From a virus, in IMG/VR virus record IMGVR_UViG_3300032322_002570, positions 1 to 64,000 of that record: 64,000 nucleotides of DNA; one strand, written 5' to 3'. Positions 47,901 through 55,673 of this stretch are shown here, piece by piece (position 1 is the stretch's first letter; every line of letters begins with the position of its first letter). The translations under genes were made by a program, and so were the position numbers. The notes beneath the pieces were generated by a model that was not told where the DNA came from, ran no database searches, and saw nothing but the letters and a program-made list of their open reading frames with translations.

Positions 47901-48012
47901 CGCTAATCGGCAACAGGAAATTATCACGGCAATCACGCCTTTAAGCGGTGAAAACCGTGTCGGCTTGGTCGCACAGACCCTGATCAATTCCCCAGACTTC
48001 TATCGCCAGTGA
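44902..48012 (+). CDS. DUF1800-family multidomain virion protein, 1036 aa
   Basis: Domain order: coiled coil (residues 1-60, heptads in IAELEAELAAAQERIRELEA), a cadherin/VCBS-like beta domain (60-152, ANDSDADPGDVLRIASV, FTPAAGFSGAASF), a DUF4082-like domain (~165-312), then DUF1800 (from ~320) with its hallmark NFAREIVQLMTMGIWSL near 534. A fibre-type module (GKRYRIASVSNGAAFASIGA) is inserted near residues 650-700. No signal peptide. DUF1800 proteins are normally exported bacterial proteins encoded beside DUF1501, as here. In this setting it looks like a host gene recruited as a tail or surface protein. Confidence 0.75.
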   Translation: MASDLIQFIQSSLSEAQATEATLAARIADLDAANTEIAELEAELAAAQERIRELEALQNKVPVGGADTLAATQDTRVTYSAAQLLANDSDADPGDVLRIASVASGTGGAVVLNADGTVTFTPAAGFSGAASFVYTVTDGKAASASVSVTVNVAPATPPTARQTILTTQVPVDLNRSDNQPWEVGVRFTTAVDGLITAIRFFKSAGETGTRTGKLWTDSAQLGSVAFANETASGWQEQAFSTPIQVRAGTVYTASVNINRFYTATNNGFASAITNGSLTAPVQAGRYGGTVNARPNAIFANQNYFVDVVFVAQEQPTTALDFSIQGEADAAQFLRTATMGPTLSEITTLAASNNAESWFDAQVAASYDGSQFAEWTPGASGKFTRKPGWIAQVNSWMTLPRGEAFSNEGIDSGEGHADRPQRQWYNYRMIDTGLLYNNPPVGGLCNPTSAAAPRAPQKSLMLRLSWIMSKFIVTSIPGGGVERTRYDGPAWYELISRHVFGNYADFLEEVTYSFPMAKMLTHYANARGPQADQNFAREIVQLMTMGIWSLNDGGVPLLDQSGQRVPNYVNQDIVELSKVYTGLVHPWLLNEQVYYQDPAPEIFRAGFSLTTDQRWIRDHFGAHFRGVSGNDRVSRSNEIDVRFTNYGYRKPLSRVEAGKRYRIASVSNGAAFASIGADSTPAVGEVFLATADGTSAMVSAGLVEEQHISFAGSYPRLKISAGLHDFGAVSIPRFNINIPAGTDPETEIRLVTKALVNHPSTAPYVCTRLIRFATTANPSPGYVSRVVRVFRDNVDNPQQMAAVWKAILFDPEVRTGTRTNAANFGRLRDPYELFTGLIRPLGFTSHHTSDRNEVACFYRGPGNQNGMAPAVAPSNKQAGFLFVTERDDDDWDAQVLLGVYPTRAPSIFGHYPPDGTMPGDTEILSPESILYTPGRLSSVSRVLERLISFGPNAYRTINRSAVDQPILVGSLAPITYDWLPTSTPAALVNRLDLLLTGGRTPANRQQEIITAITPLSGENRVGLVAQTLINSPDFYRQ

Positions 48013-49349
48013 TTGCCATGACTTTCTCACCTGAACTCAAGGCGTCTCTGGCGCCACTCCGCCCAAGTGACTTTAAGGTTATCATCTGCTTCTTTGCCTT
48101 TGGTGGCCGCGATTCGCACAATGAGTTAGTCCCACGTAGCGGGAACAATCTGAGCCGGTACAATGAAGCCCGCCCCGGTGGCTTGCGCATTGAGCAATCG
48201 GAACTGCTTTCTCTGAATGGAAATAGCGCATGGGGATTGCACCCAAATATGGGCTATTTCCGAGATCAGTGGAACGCAAACAGATTGGCTGTGCTGCGTC
48301 ATGTAGGCATCCTGAACGAACCCGCCACCAGGACGCAACTACGTGAACAGCCGAGCCGGTACGAACCGCAGTTTCTTGGAGCGCATGACGCGCAGTGGGA
48401 GCAGTGGCAGGACGGCCTGGAGTTTCGCTCAGTAGCTCGGACTACTGGCTGGATGGGGCGACTCGCTTCGCTCCTTGAGGGAGTCTGGAACGTGCCAACT
48501 GCAGCAGCAGACAACGATCTGATGCTGAGCTGTGTATCCATCGGTGGCCTCAGTCGGCAACAAAGGGCATTTCCGCCTGACGGCTCTGTAGCGCTGCCAG
48601 TGGAAGCCAGGCCCGGAGCATTTGGGTATGGCTCCAGCCAGGCAACTCGCCTGCGAGAGCTTTTCACCGAGGCCGAAGGTGCTGGGCTGCCTGCTGCTGT
48701 TGACGCCAACCGCATTAGGCAGGGCTGGAAGCGTCAGGCACAAAAAAACCTAGCGGCTCCTGGGTTTATTCAAGGCCAGCTTCGCGCATTGCCCCAAGCT
48801 GTATCTGATGCTCTGGCCCCTGCGCCGCAGCTCCGCCCGATAGCCCAGGCGATCTACACAGCCCAACAGAATCAGGCACTTGGCATCAGGCGACTAGTCG
48901 CTTTTGTGCCAATCGGCGGCTGGGATCACCATGCAAACCTGCGGCCTCAGCATGATCCGCTGATTCTCGGCCTCAACAATTCTATGGCAGCGATGGCAGC
49001 GGCCATCAACGCCATGGGGCTTACGAACAGCGCGGTGCTTTGCACACAGAGCGAATTTGGCCGCACATTCCGTGGCAACAGCAACGCAGGTACAGACCAC
49101 GCATGGGCGGGCCATCAGTTTGTGATGGGCGGGCCAGTCATTGGAGGCATGTATGGCCCTGAGCCGAATTACGCCCCTACCGGCGAACACGTTGCTGACG
49201 ACAGCGGCAACATTTTTATTCCGCAGATCAGCACGGATCAGTATTACGCTACGCTGCTGCGGTGGTTCGGCTTACCAGTGGATGCCATCAACGCTGTGCT
49301 GCCAGGGGCTTCGCGGTTTACACCCCAAACCCTGAACTTTGTGCCTTAG
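48009..49349 (+). CDS. DUF1501-family protein, 446 aa
   Basis: Alkaline-phosphatase/sulfatase-like superfamily: FKVIICFFAFGGRDSHNELV at the N-terminus, FVPIGGWDHHANLRPQHDPL near 300, CTQSEFGRTFRGNSNAGTDH and HAWAGHQFVMGGPVIGG near 345-380, all metal-site type motifs. Bacterial members carry a Tat signal; this one does not. Its GTG start overlaps the DUF1800 stop by 4 nt. Activity of the family is unproven; hydrolysis of a sulfate or phosphate ester on the host surface is a guess. Confidence 0.8.
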   Translation: MIAMTFSPELKASLAPLRPSDFKVIICFFAFGGRDSHNELVPRSGNNLSRYNEARPGGLRIEQSELLSLNGNSAWGLHPNMGYFRDQWNANRLAVLRHVGILNEPATRTQLREQPSRYEPQFLGAHDAQWEQWQDGLEFRSVARTTGWMGRLASLLEGVWNVPTAAADNDLMLSCVSIGGLSRQQRAFPPDGSVALPVEARPGAFGYGSSQATRLRELFTEAEGAGLPAAVDANRIRQGWKRQAQKNLAAPGFIQGQLRALPQAVSDALAPAPQLRPIAQAIYTAQQNQALGIRRLVAFVPIGGWDHHANLRPQHDPLILGLNNSMAAMAAAINAMGLTNSAVLCTQSEFGRTFRGNSNAGTDHAWAGHQFVMGGPVIGGMYGPEPNYAPTGEHVADDSGNIFIPQISTDQYYATLLRWFGLPVDAINAVLPGASRFTPQTLNFVP

Positions 49350-49439
49350 CGAACCGACGACCTGACCTGTCATGGTACGGCTGCGTCCGAGCCGCCTGCC
49401 AGCGGCTCCCAATAAAAGACCGGCACGCGCCCGTGACTC

Positions 49440-49448
49440 GGAATAATA
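49440..49448 (+). promoter_or_regulatory. Candidate late promoter GGAATAATA (2 of 6)
   Basis: 56 nt before the next virion gene, just after the DUF1501 gene. The weakest match of the set. A hairpin GAGCCGC-CTGCCA-GCGGCTC at 49389-49408 precedes it. Confidence 0.4.
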
Positions 49449-49503
49449 TAGTGATGGGGCCTAACCTCTACGAGGCACATCGTCGTTCTCCGCTACTACT
49501 CCA

Positions 49504-49896
49504 ATGACTGCTCGCTCTACTTATCCGATTCGCGAGGGCTTTCATCTCGACGCGAACTCCCAGATCACCACTCAAGCCAAGGACCTGGGCTACGACCTGG
49601 GCACCGTTGGCACCATCCGCCTGATCGTGCTCGACGCCACTGTGGTGGCCCCTACCGGCAATGGCACCGGAGCCAGTATCCAACTGCAGGATGCCGATGA
49701 TTCCAACGCGGTGTTCTTCACCATCACGCAGGCCGACCTGGCCAATGCTGATGCCAACGGCGTCTACATCGACCACCTCCGTGGCGCCAAATTTGATGGC
49801 ATCCGGAATGTGAGGATGGCCTATGTCGCTGGGTCCGCCGGTACCGGCACTGCTGGCGCCATCACCGGCTTCAGCGTCTACCTTGATCGCGTCTGA
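49504..49896 (+). CDS. Virion protein, 130 aa
   Basis: STYPIREGFHLDANSQITTQ, IRLIVLDATVVAPTGNGTGA and a beta-rich rest. The layout resembles small capsid-decoration or fibre-associated proteins, but no family is certain. Followed by a hairpin terminator. Confidence 0.55.
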   Translation: MTARSTYPIREGFHLDANSQITTQAKDLGYDLGTVGTIRLIVLDATVVAPTGNGTGASIQLQDADDSNAVFFTITQADLANADANGVYIDHLRGAKFDGIRNVRMAYVAGSAGTGTAGAITGFSVYLDRV

Positions 49897-49915
49897 TCGC
49901 TAAAGGCGCACACTG

Positions 49916-49940
49916 GCCCGCCTAAACAGCGGGCTTCTGT
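49916..49940 (+). terminator. Hairpin terminator
   Basis: GCCCGC-CTAAACA-GCGGGC followed by TTCTGT. The stem is strong but the U-run short, so it may be partial. It separates two virion genes and directly precedes a late promoter. Confidence 0.5.
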
Positions 49941-49943
49941 GTA

Positions 49944-49952
49944 GGTATACTA
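49944..49952 (+). promoter_or_regulatory. Candidate late promoter GGTATACTA (3 of 6)
   Basis: Identical to copy 1, 23 nt before the next start. Confidence 0.5.
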
Positions 49953-49974
49953 CCCCAGAACATATCCAGTCGAC

Positions 49975-50583
49975 ATGCACATCTACGGCGCACCGGTCTA
50001 CTACCGTAAAGAACTCGAAGACGGCAGAGTCCTTCGCCGTCGGGTGTTCTACCTGCAGGAAGCATCAGAGCTGGAAGGCCTCGGTTGGGAGCGTGGGAAC
50101 AAGCCCAAAGAGGAAGAGAGCGATACCCAGACCGAGCCCCAAGAGCAGGAAGAGCCCGATCCCGCGCCCAGCCCCGAACCAGCCGCCGAAGAGGTACTGG
50201 TGCCAGGGGTTGAAGACGACACCTTTGAAGCCGACGAGCAGATCGAAGAAAAGCAGCCGACCGAACTCGAGTTCATGAGCAAGGCTGAGCTGATTGAATA
50301 CGGCCGGAAGATCGGTGCTCCGGTCAGCGCATCGATGAACAAGCAGGCAATCGTGGATACGCTGAAGAAAGCCGAACCGCGCTTCCTGTATCCCGATAAA
50401 TGGGCGCCGCCCAAGAAGGCAAAGCGCTTTGACCGCATCACCGCCCCAGACGGCTCCGAATGGATCTTCGATCAGCCGCGCCTCGAGGATGGTCGCTACG
50501 AGCACGACGATCCGACGACCCCTGAGTTCGAGTCTGCGCTGACCTGGATGCCGTTCGAGGAAGTCGATGGAAGTGACGTATAG
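49975..50583 (+). CDS. Acidic virion-region protein with SAP-like segment, 202 aa
   Basis: N-terminal HIYGAPVYYRKELEDGRVLR, an acidic Glu/Pro/Gln linker (about residues 40-95), then a helix pair FMSKAELIEYGRKIGAPVSA, MNKQAIVDTLKKAEP like SAP or HeH domains, and a charged end. Possibly a capsid- or DNA-associated protein. Confidence 0.6.
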   Translation: MHIYGAPVYYRKELEDGRVLRRRVFYLQEASELEGLGWERGNKPKEEESDTQTEPQEQEEPDPAPSPEPAAEEVLVPGVEDDTFEADEQIEEKQPTELEFMSKAELIEYGRKIGAPVSASMNKQAIVDTLKKAEPRFLYPDKWAPPKKAKRFDRITAPDGSEWIFDQPRLEDGRYEHDDPTTPEFESALTWMPFEEVDGSDV

Positions 50584-50749
50584 CCAAGGGCCCCGGATCC
50601 TGGATGACGGAACAAACCTGGACCGGGACATTCTGGCAAGCCACCCAAGGACCAGCAGACGTCAGATCTCTGATCCTGTCTCCGACGGGTCGCTTGGAGA
50701 GCCCGGCTACGAACCTGGGCAGAAGAATCTCGATGGTTCCCTTCTCTAG
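50567..50749 (+). CDS. Small virion-region protein, 60 aa
   Basis: EVTYSQGPRILDDGTNLDRD, ILASHPRTSRRQISDPVSDG: polar and probably disordered. The ATG overlaps the preceding stop by 17 nt. It ends inside the next hairpin and promoter. Confidence 0.4.
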   Translation: MEVTYSQGPRILDDGTNLDRDILASHPRTSRRQISDPVSDGSLGEPGYEPGQKNLDGSLL

Positions 50750-50758
50750 GGAACACTA
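50750..50758 (+). promoter_or_regulatory. Candidate late promoter GGAACACTA (4 of 6)
   Basis: 21 nt before the next gene; overlaps a hairpin GTTCCC-TTCTCTA-GGGAAC. Confidence 0.45.
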
Positions 50759-50778
50759 AACGGTAAAGAGGACGCGCA

Positions 50779-51117
50779 GTGGCTGCCACCATTTCACACA
50801 AACGAGGTGATACGTTCGAGTGGTATCTTGAGCTACCAGCCGACGAGTACGAGGATGGGTACTTTGTGGGCTGGACAGTCGCATCGCAGATCCGCAACAC
50901 GAAAGGAAGGCTTGTAGCGGAACTTAGCACGTCCTGGGGTACCCCAGCGGAGAATACTCGAGTGCTTAGGCTGTTCGCCGCCGATACGGCCGGATGGCCG
51001 CTTGGTGACCACGAGGCAGATGTCCAGTTCACACGTGAATCCGACGGATTTATTAAGTCGACTGAAACGTTCATAGTCTCCGTCGGGAAGGACGTAACCA
51101 TTACCGAAAATGGCTGA
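50779..51117 (+). CDS. Virion protein, 112 aa, GTG start
   Basis: AATISHKRGDTFEWYLELPA, TVASQIRNTKGRLVAELSTS, then a beta end. AGAGGA lies at good spacing before the GTG. It has the look of a small tail or fibre adaptor beta domain. Confidence 0.6.
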   Translation: MAATISHKRGDTFEWYLELPADEYEDGYFVGWTVASQIRNTKGRLVAELSTSWGTPAENTRVLRLFAADTAGWPLGDHEADVQFTRESDGFIKSTETFIVSVGKDVTITENG

Positions 51118-51313
51118 CAATCCAATACCGATTCGATTTGTCTCGTCAGGGCAGCCGATTCCGATCGAGATAAGCCCGTCAAGTGGAACCATCGAGCCAA
51201 CTGCGGCGATGACAAGCGCGGTTAAAGGGGAGAGAGGGGACCCTGGCATACATATCGGGCCAGAGCCACCCGAGAACACCTCCATCCTGTGGCTTGATAC
51301 TGGATCAACATAG
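51110..51313 (+). CDS. Collagen-like fibre tail protein, 67 aa
   Basis: PIEISPSSGTIEPTAAMTSA followed by one short collagen-like GERGDPG segment and PEPPENTSILWLDTGS, the end pattern of many phage fibre tails. 8-nt overlap with the gene before. Confidence 0.6.
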   Translation: MADNPIPIRFVSSGQPIPIEISPSSGTIEPTAAMTSAVKGERGDPGIHIGPEPPENTSILWLDTGST

Positions 51314-51341
51314 ACAAGTTGCCTCTGTAGCCAGGGTGAGC

Positions 51342-51350
51342 GGAATACTA
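51342..51350 (+). promoter_or_regulatory. Candidate late promoter GGAATACTA (5 of 6)
   Basis: 33 nt before the next virion gene. Confidence 0.5.
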
Positions 51351-51382
51351 AGAAGGCACCCGGCTTTGCTGCATCCTGACAC

Positions 51383-51802
51383 ATGGCTTCCCATCTACAG
51401 AACAACTTCATCGCTGACCTGGCGGCCGGCAACCTGATTCCCGGAACTCACGAGTTCAGGATGACACTGCACACGTCGGCATACACGCCAAACAAGGACC
51501 ATAATCGGTTCGACGATGTGACCAACCAGGTAGCCAATGGCAACGGTTACACCACTGGCGGTGAAATTGTCACAATGACAATCACCACTGATAACGCCAA
51601 CGACCGAACCAGTATCAGCTTCTCTGAGCCTAGCTGGGCTTCGGCAAGCTTTACTGCTCGCTACGGCGTGGTGCGCAGGGCCAGGGGTGGCGCCGCGTCT
51701 GCCGACGAATTGATTGCGACGCTGGACTTCGGTCAAGATGTTACCGCAACCAATGGAACTTTTGCTACGGATGAGACTGCGCCATTCTACATCAATAACT
51801 GA
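51383..51802 (+). CDS. Virion structural protein, 139 aa
   Basis: ASHLQNNFIADLAAGNLIPG, EFRMTLHTSAYTPNKDHNRF, then a beta-rich Thr/Asn sequence. Type seen among small phage structural proteins of unknown location. Confidence 0.6.
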   Translation: MASHLQNNFIADLAAGNLIPGTHEFRMTLHTSAYTPNKDHNRFDDVTNQVANGNGYTTGGEIVTMTITTDNANDRTSISFSEPSWASASFTARYGVVRRARGGAASADELIATLDFGQDVTATNGTFATDETAPFYINN

Positions 51803-51804
51803 TA

Positions 51805-52632
51805 ATGGCGATCACAACCTTTGATCAGTACATCGGGGCCTACAAACAGCACATCCAGCTCGCCAAAACCAACACCGTGACGACGGTTGCGGGCCGGGAG
51901 TCTACACTGATTGACCGTGCCGGCTTTCCGGCTGCCGGGTCGTTGTCGCCGTCGCAGACAACCAACGGCGTTGTGCCAACTGATGCAACGACCGGGTTCC
52001 CCGCGATCCAGACGTTCCAGGGCAGCAACAAAGGTTATCTGAGCCGGGTGGAGGCTTACAGCAATGTGGCCTGCACACTGTTCCTGTTTGATCTGCTGTT
52101 CTGGGCTGGCGGCACGGTGATTCCCACGACGGGAACCACGACTGTCACCCTGTCGTCGCAGCCAGACTTTTCGGGCAGGCTGCCGCTTGATGGCGGTGGT
52201 GTCAACCCAGCATGGAATGAAACGGAGCTGTGGCTGCAGTCCAACGTTGCCTGGTCCAACCATGCTCACACGGCATCAGTTGACTACACCGATCAGGACA
52301 ACAATGCTGGAGCCAATACGGGCAACATCAGCACGCAGAACCGCGTTATCAACTCCATGATGCGGATGCCGTGGGCTTCTGGTGACTACGGCACCCGCAT
52401 GCTGGAAGGCTACAAGCTGAACGGCATTTCTTCTGCAGCGGGTCAAGTCACGGCAATGGTGCTGCGCCGGATTTGGGCAGGAAGGCTGCAGGCGAACCAG
52501 TACATGGTATTTGGCCCTGATCTGACCGGGATGCCGCAGGTATTCGATACCTCTGCATTGTTTGTCGCCTGCAACACTGATTCAACCACGTCACCTACAC
52601 CGACCCTGATCCTGGAGATCGCGGAGGGGTAA
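51805..52632 (+). CDS. Virion structural protein, 275 aa
   Basis: ITTFDQYIGAYKQHIQLAKT, FQGSNKGYLSRVEAYSNVAC, LFDLLFWAGGTVIPTTGTTT and a beta-rich C-terminus. A structural protein, perhaps of the tail or capsid surface, by position. Confidence 0.55.
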   Translation: MAITTFDQYIGAYKQHIQLAKTNTVTTVAGRESTLIDRAGFPAAGSLSPSQTTNGVVPTDATTGFPAIQTFQGSNKGYLSRVEAYSNVACTLFLFDLLFWAGGTVIPTTGTTTVTLSSQPDFSGRLPLDGGGVNPAWNETELWLQSNVAWSNHAHTASVDYTDQDNNAGANTGNISTQNRVINSMMRMPWASGDYGTRMLEGYKLNGISSAAGQVTAMVLRRIWAGRLQANQYMVFGPDLTGMPQVFDTSALFVACNTDSTTSPTPTLILEIAEG

Positions 52633-52635
52633 GCC

Positions 52636-54732
52636 ATGGCCCTACGGGCGCGGCGTGGCATCCTCACCCGATCCAATCGGCGCAACTTTGCTGCGACCAC
52701 TGCGCCGGTTCGCCCTGGCGCCTGGAGTGATGTAGCTGAATCGCTGTTTGGGCGCATTGATGCGCTTGACGGCAGCGTAGTTGCGCAGTATTCCGGTGCT
52801 ACGGCCTCCACGACCGTCGGAAGCGTGAGTGCGGCCGGGGCCGGTACGGCGGGGTATTCAGTCGCATCCTCATCGACAACGCAAGGCCAATGGACAGCCA
52901 GTAGTGCTGTCAATGCCACTGGAGATTATGTCGGTGGCACCGCAGCAACGACGGCGTCCTCTTGGGCGGCCTTGGCCAGCGCAACAGCAGCCCACGCCGG
53001 GCCAGGCACTAGCGTTGCTGCGGCCATCAACGCGGCGACTGGCACCGCATCCGCGAGCTGGACTAGCGCGGCGACGGCAACAACGGCGGCAGGATGGACC
53101 GGATCGGCATCGGCCTCCGGCGACTATCTGGGCCCTGGTACAACGACGGCGCATGGTACTCACGCCGCTACGGGCGCGGCGACGGCAGGCCACATAGGTT
53201 CCGTCAACACCACGACGGCCGGCTCTTACTTGGGAGACGGAGCGGCCACTGCTCGGTACGACGGCTCCCAGGGCGAAGCGGTCGGCGGAACGTGGTCCGT
53301 CATCTTAAGCGGTACTGGCGGATACGAGGGCGCGAGCAATGCGGCAACCGCTGCATCTAACACAGCTACTGGCACTGCGGGTTCGCAACATACTGGCTCG
53401 ACATGCGAAACCGCACCAGGGACTAACACAGCAAGCGGCGGCGCTATCGCTGACTACACTGGCGCGGTTGTCGAAACGACGACAGGAACATACGCAGCCG
53501 CTGGTGGAACAGGGAACACTGGCGTCTATTCAGGCGGGGACACGGCGGCTCAGGATGCAGTATGGGAAGCCAGCGCTACTGCCGTCGGAAGCCACGGGGG
53601 TACATCAAGCAATACATCGAGCTGCGAATACGAGGCCAACGGCTCTGCGCTGGCAGTCTGCACAGGAGTAGCAGGTGGAACAGAGCAGGCCGAGTGGGTC
53701 ACGCGTGGCGATTGCCTGTCGGCGTGGGGCGGGGAGTCGGGTGCAATCACCGTCGGCGAATGGGTCGCCAATGGTGGTACTGGCTCCACGGGTGAATACG
53801 GAGGCACTGCTGGCACGGTAGTCGCCGGCTCCACGCAGGCATCCGGATCCGCATTGGCGCCGAGCCCTGGCAGCGAAGCCGACACTGGCAGTGGCGCATG
53901 GCAGGCCTCTGTATCGGTCTCAGCGGCATACCTGCCAATCGATTTGAACGTCAATGCCGCAGAGTGGAATAGCGCAGGGGCTGGGATAGCTGAGTACAGC
54001 GCTACTGGAGATGCCAGTGTCGCCCAAGCGAGTTGGACTGCTGGCGTGTCCTCCAACGCTGGATACGCGGGCGGGAGTACCACAACTTCGAGCGGCACGT
54101 GGAGCGTTGCCGGCGGCGCGTCGTCGTCCTTCAGTGGCACAGAGGCAGATACCACTCAGGCTAATTGGACGGCCGTGTCCACGAGTAACGGTCTTGGCGA
54201 ATACGTCGGCCCAGGAACTGCTGCATCAGCAGGGCAATGGTCGGCCATAGGAGGGGCGACGTCTAGTTCTGCCGGCTCGGAGACGACACCGATCGCGGCG
54301 GTATGGGGAGGGGCCGGAAGCGCTGCGCCGTCGTGGGCAGGGGATCAGGCTGCAATAGTCGGCGGCCAATACGCGGGACGGGTGCATCAACTAGCGATAT
54401 GGACTGGCTACCAGTCTTCGCCGGGAAGCGCCGCGTGGGCGGCTCACGGCAGTGCAGTCGCTACTCACAGTGGTGCAAACAGGTCGACCGAGTATGCCGT
54501 ATGGATTGCGGAATGCGATGCCATCGCAGCATTCGGTGGTGATACAGCCCTCGTGTGGCCGGCAGAATGGGTCTCGACGGCGACAGGTAGCACAATACTG
54601 TACTGGTACGACAGTAATCTGGACGAATGGAGGCCGGGATCTCTGATGAGATGGAGTACGGCGAGGGGCGCGTGGGAGAACGCCGAATGTCGCGCATTCT
54701 CTGGTGGTGAGTGGCGTTCTGTTAGCGGCTGA
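52636..54732 (+). CDS. Fibre-like protein built of ~26 repeats of 22 residues, 698 aa
   Basis: After an N-terminal arm (TRSNRRNFAATTAPVRPGAW, ~70 residues) the chain is an array of about 26 units of ~22 residues with consensus T-x2-G-x-W-x-A-x-G-x-A-x-A-x-Y-x-G. Gly, Ala, Thr and Ser dominate; Trp/Tyr recur each unit (for example GEWVANGGTGSTGEYGG). The DNA period is 66 bp. The alternating pattern suggests a beta-solenoid fibre. The C-terminus (ILYWYDSNLDEWRPGSLMRW) is different and may be the capping or receptor-binding end. Confidence 0.7.
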   Translation: MALRARRGILTRSNRRNFAATTAPVRPGAWSDVAESLFGRIDALDGSVVAQYSGATASTTVGSVSAAGAGTAGYSVASSSTTQGQWTASSAVNATGDYVGGTAATTASSWAALASATAAHAGPGTSVAAAINAATGTASASWTSAATATTAAGWTGSASASGDYLGPGTTTAHGTHAATGAATAGHIGSVNTTTAGSYLGDGAATARYDGSQGEAVGGTWSVILSGTGGYEGASNAATAASNTATGTAGSQHTGSTCETAPGTNTASGGAIADYTGAVVETTTGTYAAAGGTGNTGVYSGGDTAAQDAVWEASATAVGSHGGTSSNTSSCEYEANGSALAVCTGVAGGTEQAEWVTRGDCLSAWGGESGAITVGEWVANGGTGSTGEYGGTAGTVVAGSTQASGSALAPSPGSEADTGSGAWQASVSVSAAYLPIDLNVNAAEWNSAGAGIAEYSATGDASVAQASWTAGVSSNAGYAGGSTTTSSGTWSVAGGASSSFSGTEADTTQANWTAVSTSNGLGEYVGPGTAASAGQWSAIGGATSSSAGSETTPIAAVWGGAGSAAPSWAGDQAAIVGGQYAGRVHQLAIWTGYQSSPGSAAWAAHGSAVATHSGANRSTEYAVWIAECDAIAAFGGDTALVWPAEWVSTATGSTILYWYDSNLDEWRPGSLMRWSTARGAWENAECRAFSGGEWRSVSG

Positions 54733-54743
54733 ACTCGGTAAAA

Positions 54744-54752
54744 GGAATACTA
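54744..54752 (+). promoter_or_regulatory. Candidate late promoter GGAATACTA (6 of 6)
   Basis: 18 nt before the next start, after the repeat gene. Confidence 0.5.
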
Positions 54753-54769
54753 TGTAAAACACTCCGTCA

Positions 54770-55075
54770 ATGCCACAGAAAAAGAAGCGCTCCACCGCAA
54801 GCTTCTACGCCAACAACCCTGAGGCGTACAAGAAGAAGCTCGCCTACGACAAGAAGCGCAACGCCAGGCCGGATCGCAAGGAGTATCGGGCGGAACTTGC
54901 TGCTGAAAGGCGGGCGCGTGGGTTGATGGGCAAGTCGGGCCCCGATGTCAGCCACACCAAAGGCGGTGGCTTCAAACTCGAGGATCCATCAAAGAACAGG
55001 GCTCGAAACGGGCATGGCGACAACGGCCGGCTGGCGTCAGGTAAAGGCACCCGCAAGTCCAAGCCCAGGAAGTAA
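54770..55075 (+). CDS. Basic virion-region protein, 101 aa
   Basis: PQKKKRSTASFYANNPEAYK, LAYDKKRNARPDRKEYRAEL, DVSHTKGGGFKLEDPSKNRA, ending in a basic tail. Matches a small, Lys-rich protein I recall from other marine-type phages, encoded near tail genes; the function is unknown. Confidence 0.65.
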   Translation: MPQKKKRSTASFYANNPEAYKKKLAYDKKRNARPDRKEYRAELAAERRARGLMGKSGPDVSHTKGGGFKLEDPSKNRARNGHGDNGRLASGKGTRKSKPRK

Positions 55076-55597
55076 TCAGCACTCCCTGACTGGCGCGAAC
55101 TCGCCGAAGAAGCGTAGCTCCGCGCAGCGCCTCGCGGCGATGGCTTCGTCGACGGAGGAGAAACTGCCAATATATTCCTCCCTGCCATTCTTCTTGATTC
55201 TCACCCGCCACTTTCCGTGGTACAGCCTGATACCAGTGAAGCCGGAGGAGTTATTGCTCTGCAAGTTTACCCTGTTCCTATTGTTCTCCGCGTGACTAGC
55301 CAGTCTAAGGTTCTCCGGCCTATTGTCCCATGGCTTGCCATTGACGTGATCGATCTCTAGACTGCCAGGGTTCCCGCCGTTGTATAGCGCCCAGACGATA
55401 CGATGGTTTTGATATAGCCTGAATTGAAAGCGGACCTGCCAATAGCCATCCTTTCGAAGGGTCCCGGCAGGGTCGCCCGGCCTCATCTTACCCCTCGCTA
55501 CCGCATAGACCAGGCCGCTCGGGCCCTCGCTGTCCACGCGAAAGGTCTCGCCGAGGATTCTTAGTAGCTCTCCCTCCAGTGGCATCGCGTCTCTCAT
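55076..55597 (-). CDS. HNH endonuclease with AP2 domain, 173 aa
   Basis: HNH core HRIVWALYNGGNPGSLEIDH, NRPENLRLASHAENNRNRVN, followed by an AP2/ERF-like DNA-binding domain (GFTGIRLYHGKWRVRIKKNG). It lies on the minus strand between two plus-strand late genes and is a selfish homing gene, like those at the left edge but of another type. Confidence 0.85.
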   Translation of the reverse strand: MRDAMPLEGELLRILGETFRVDSEGPSGLVYAVARGKMRPGDPAGTLRKDGYWQVRFQFRLYQNHRIVWALYNGGNPGSLEIDHVNGKPWDNRPENLRLASHAENNRNRVNLQSNNSSGFTGIRLYHGKWRVRIKKNGREEYIGSFSSVDEAIAARRCAELRFFGEFAPVREC

Positions 55598-55673
55598 CCT
55601 GTTCGCGCCAAGGGGTACAAGCCTATCTTACCACACTGATGCGGAAGACTAAGGAGTCCCCGCCAGGCCAGGC

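Noticed and set aside
49389-49408. Hairpin GAGCCGC/GCGGCTC read as a terminator
   Set aside because: No U-run follows on the plus strand (CCAATAAAAG), so it is only mentioned as a hairpin.
53550-54155. 201-aa minus-strand frame inside the repeat protein
   Set aside because: Antisense of the Gly/Ala/Thr repeats gives an open frame by composition; no start signal.
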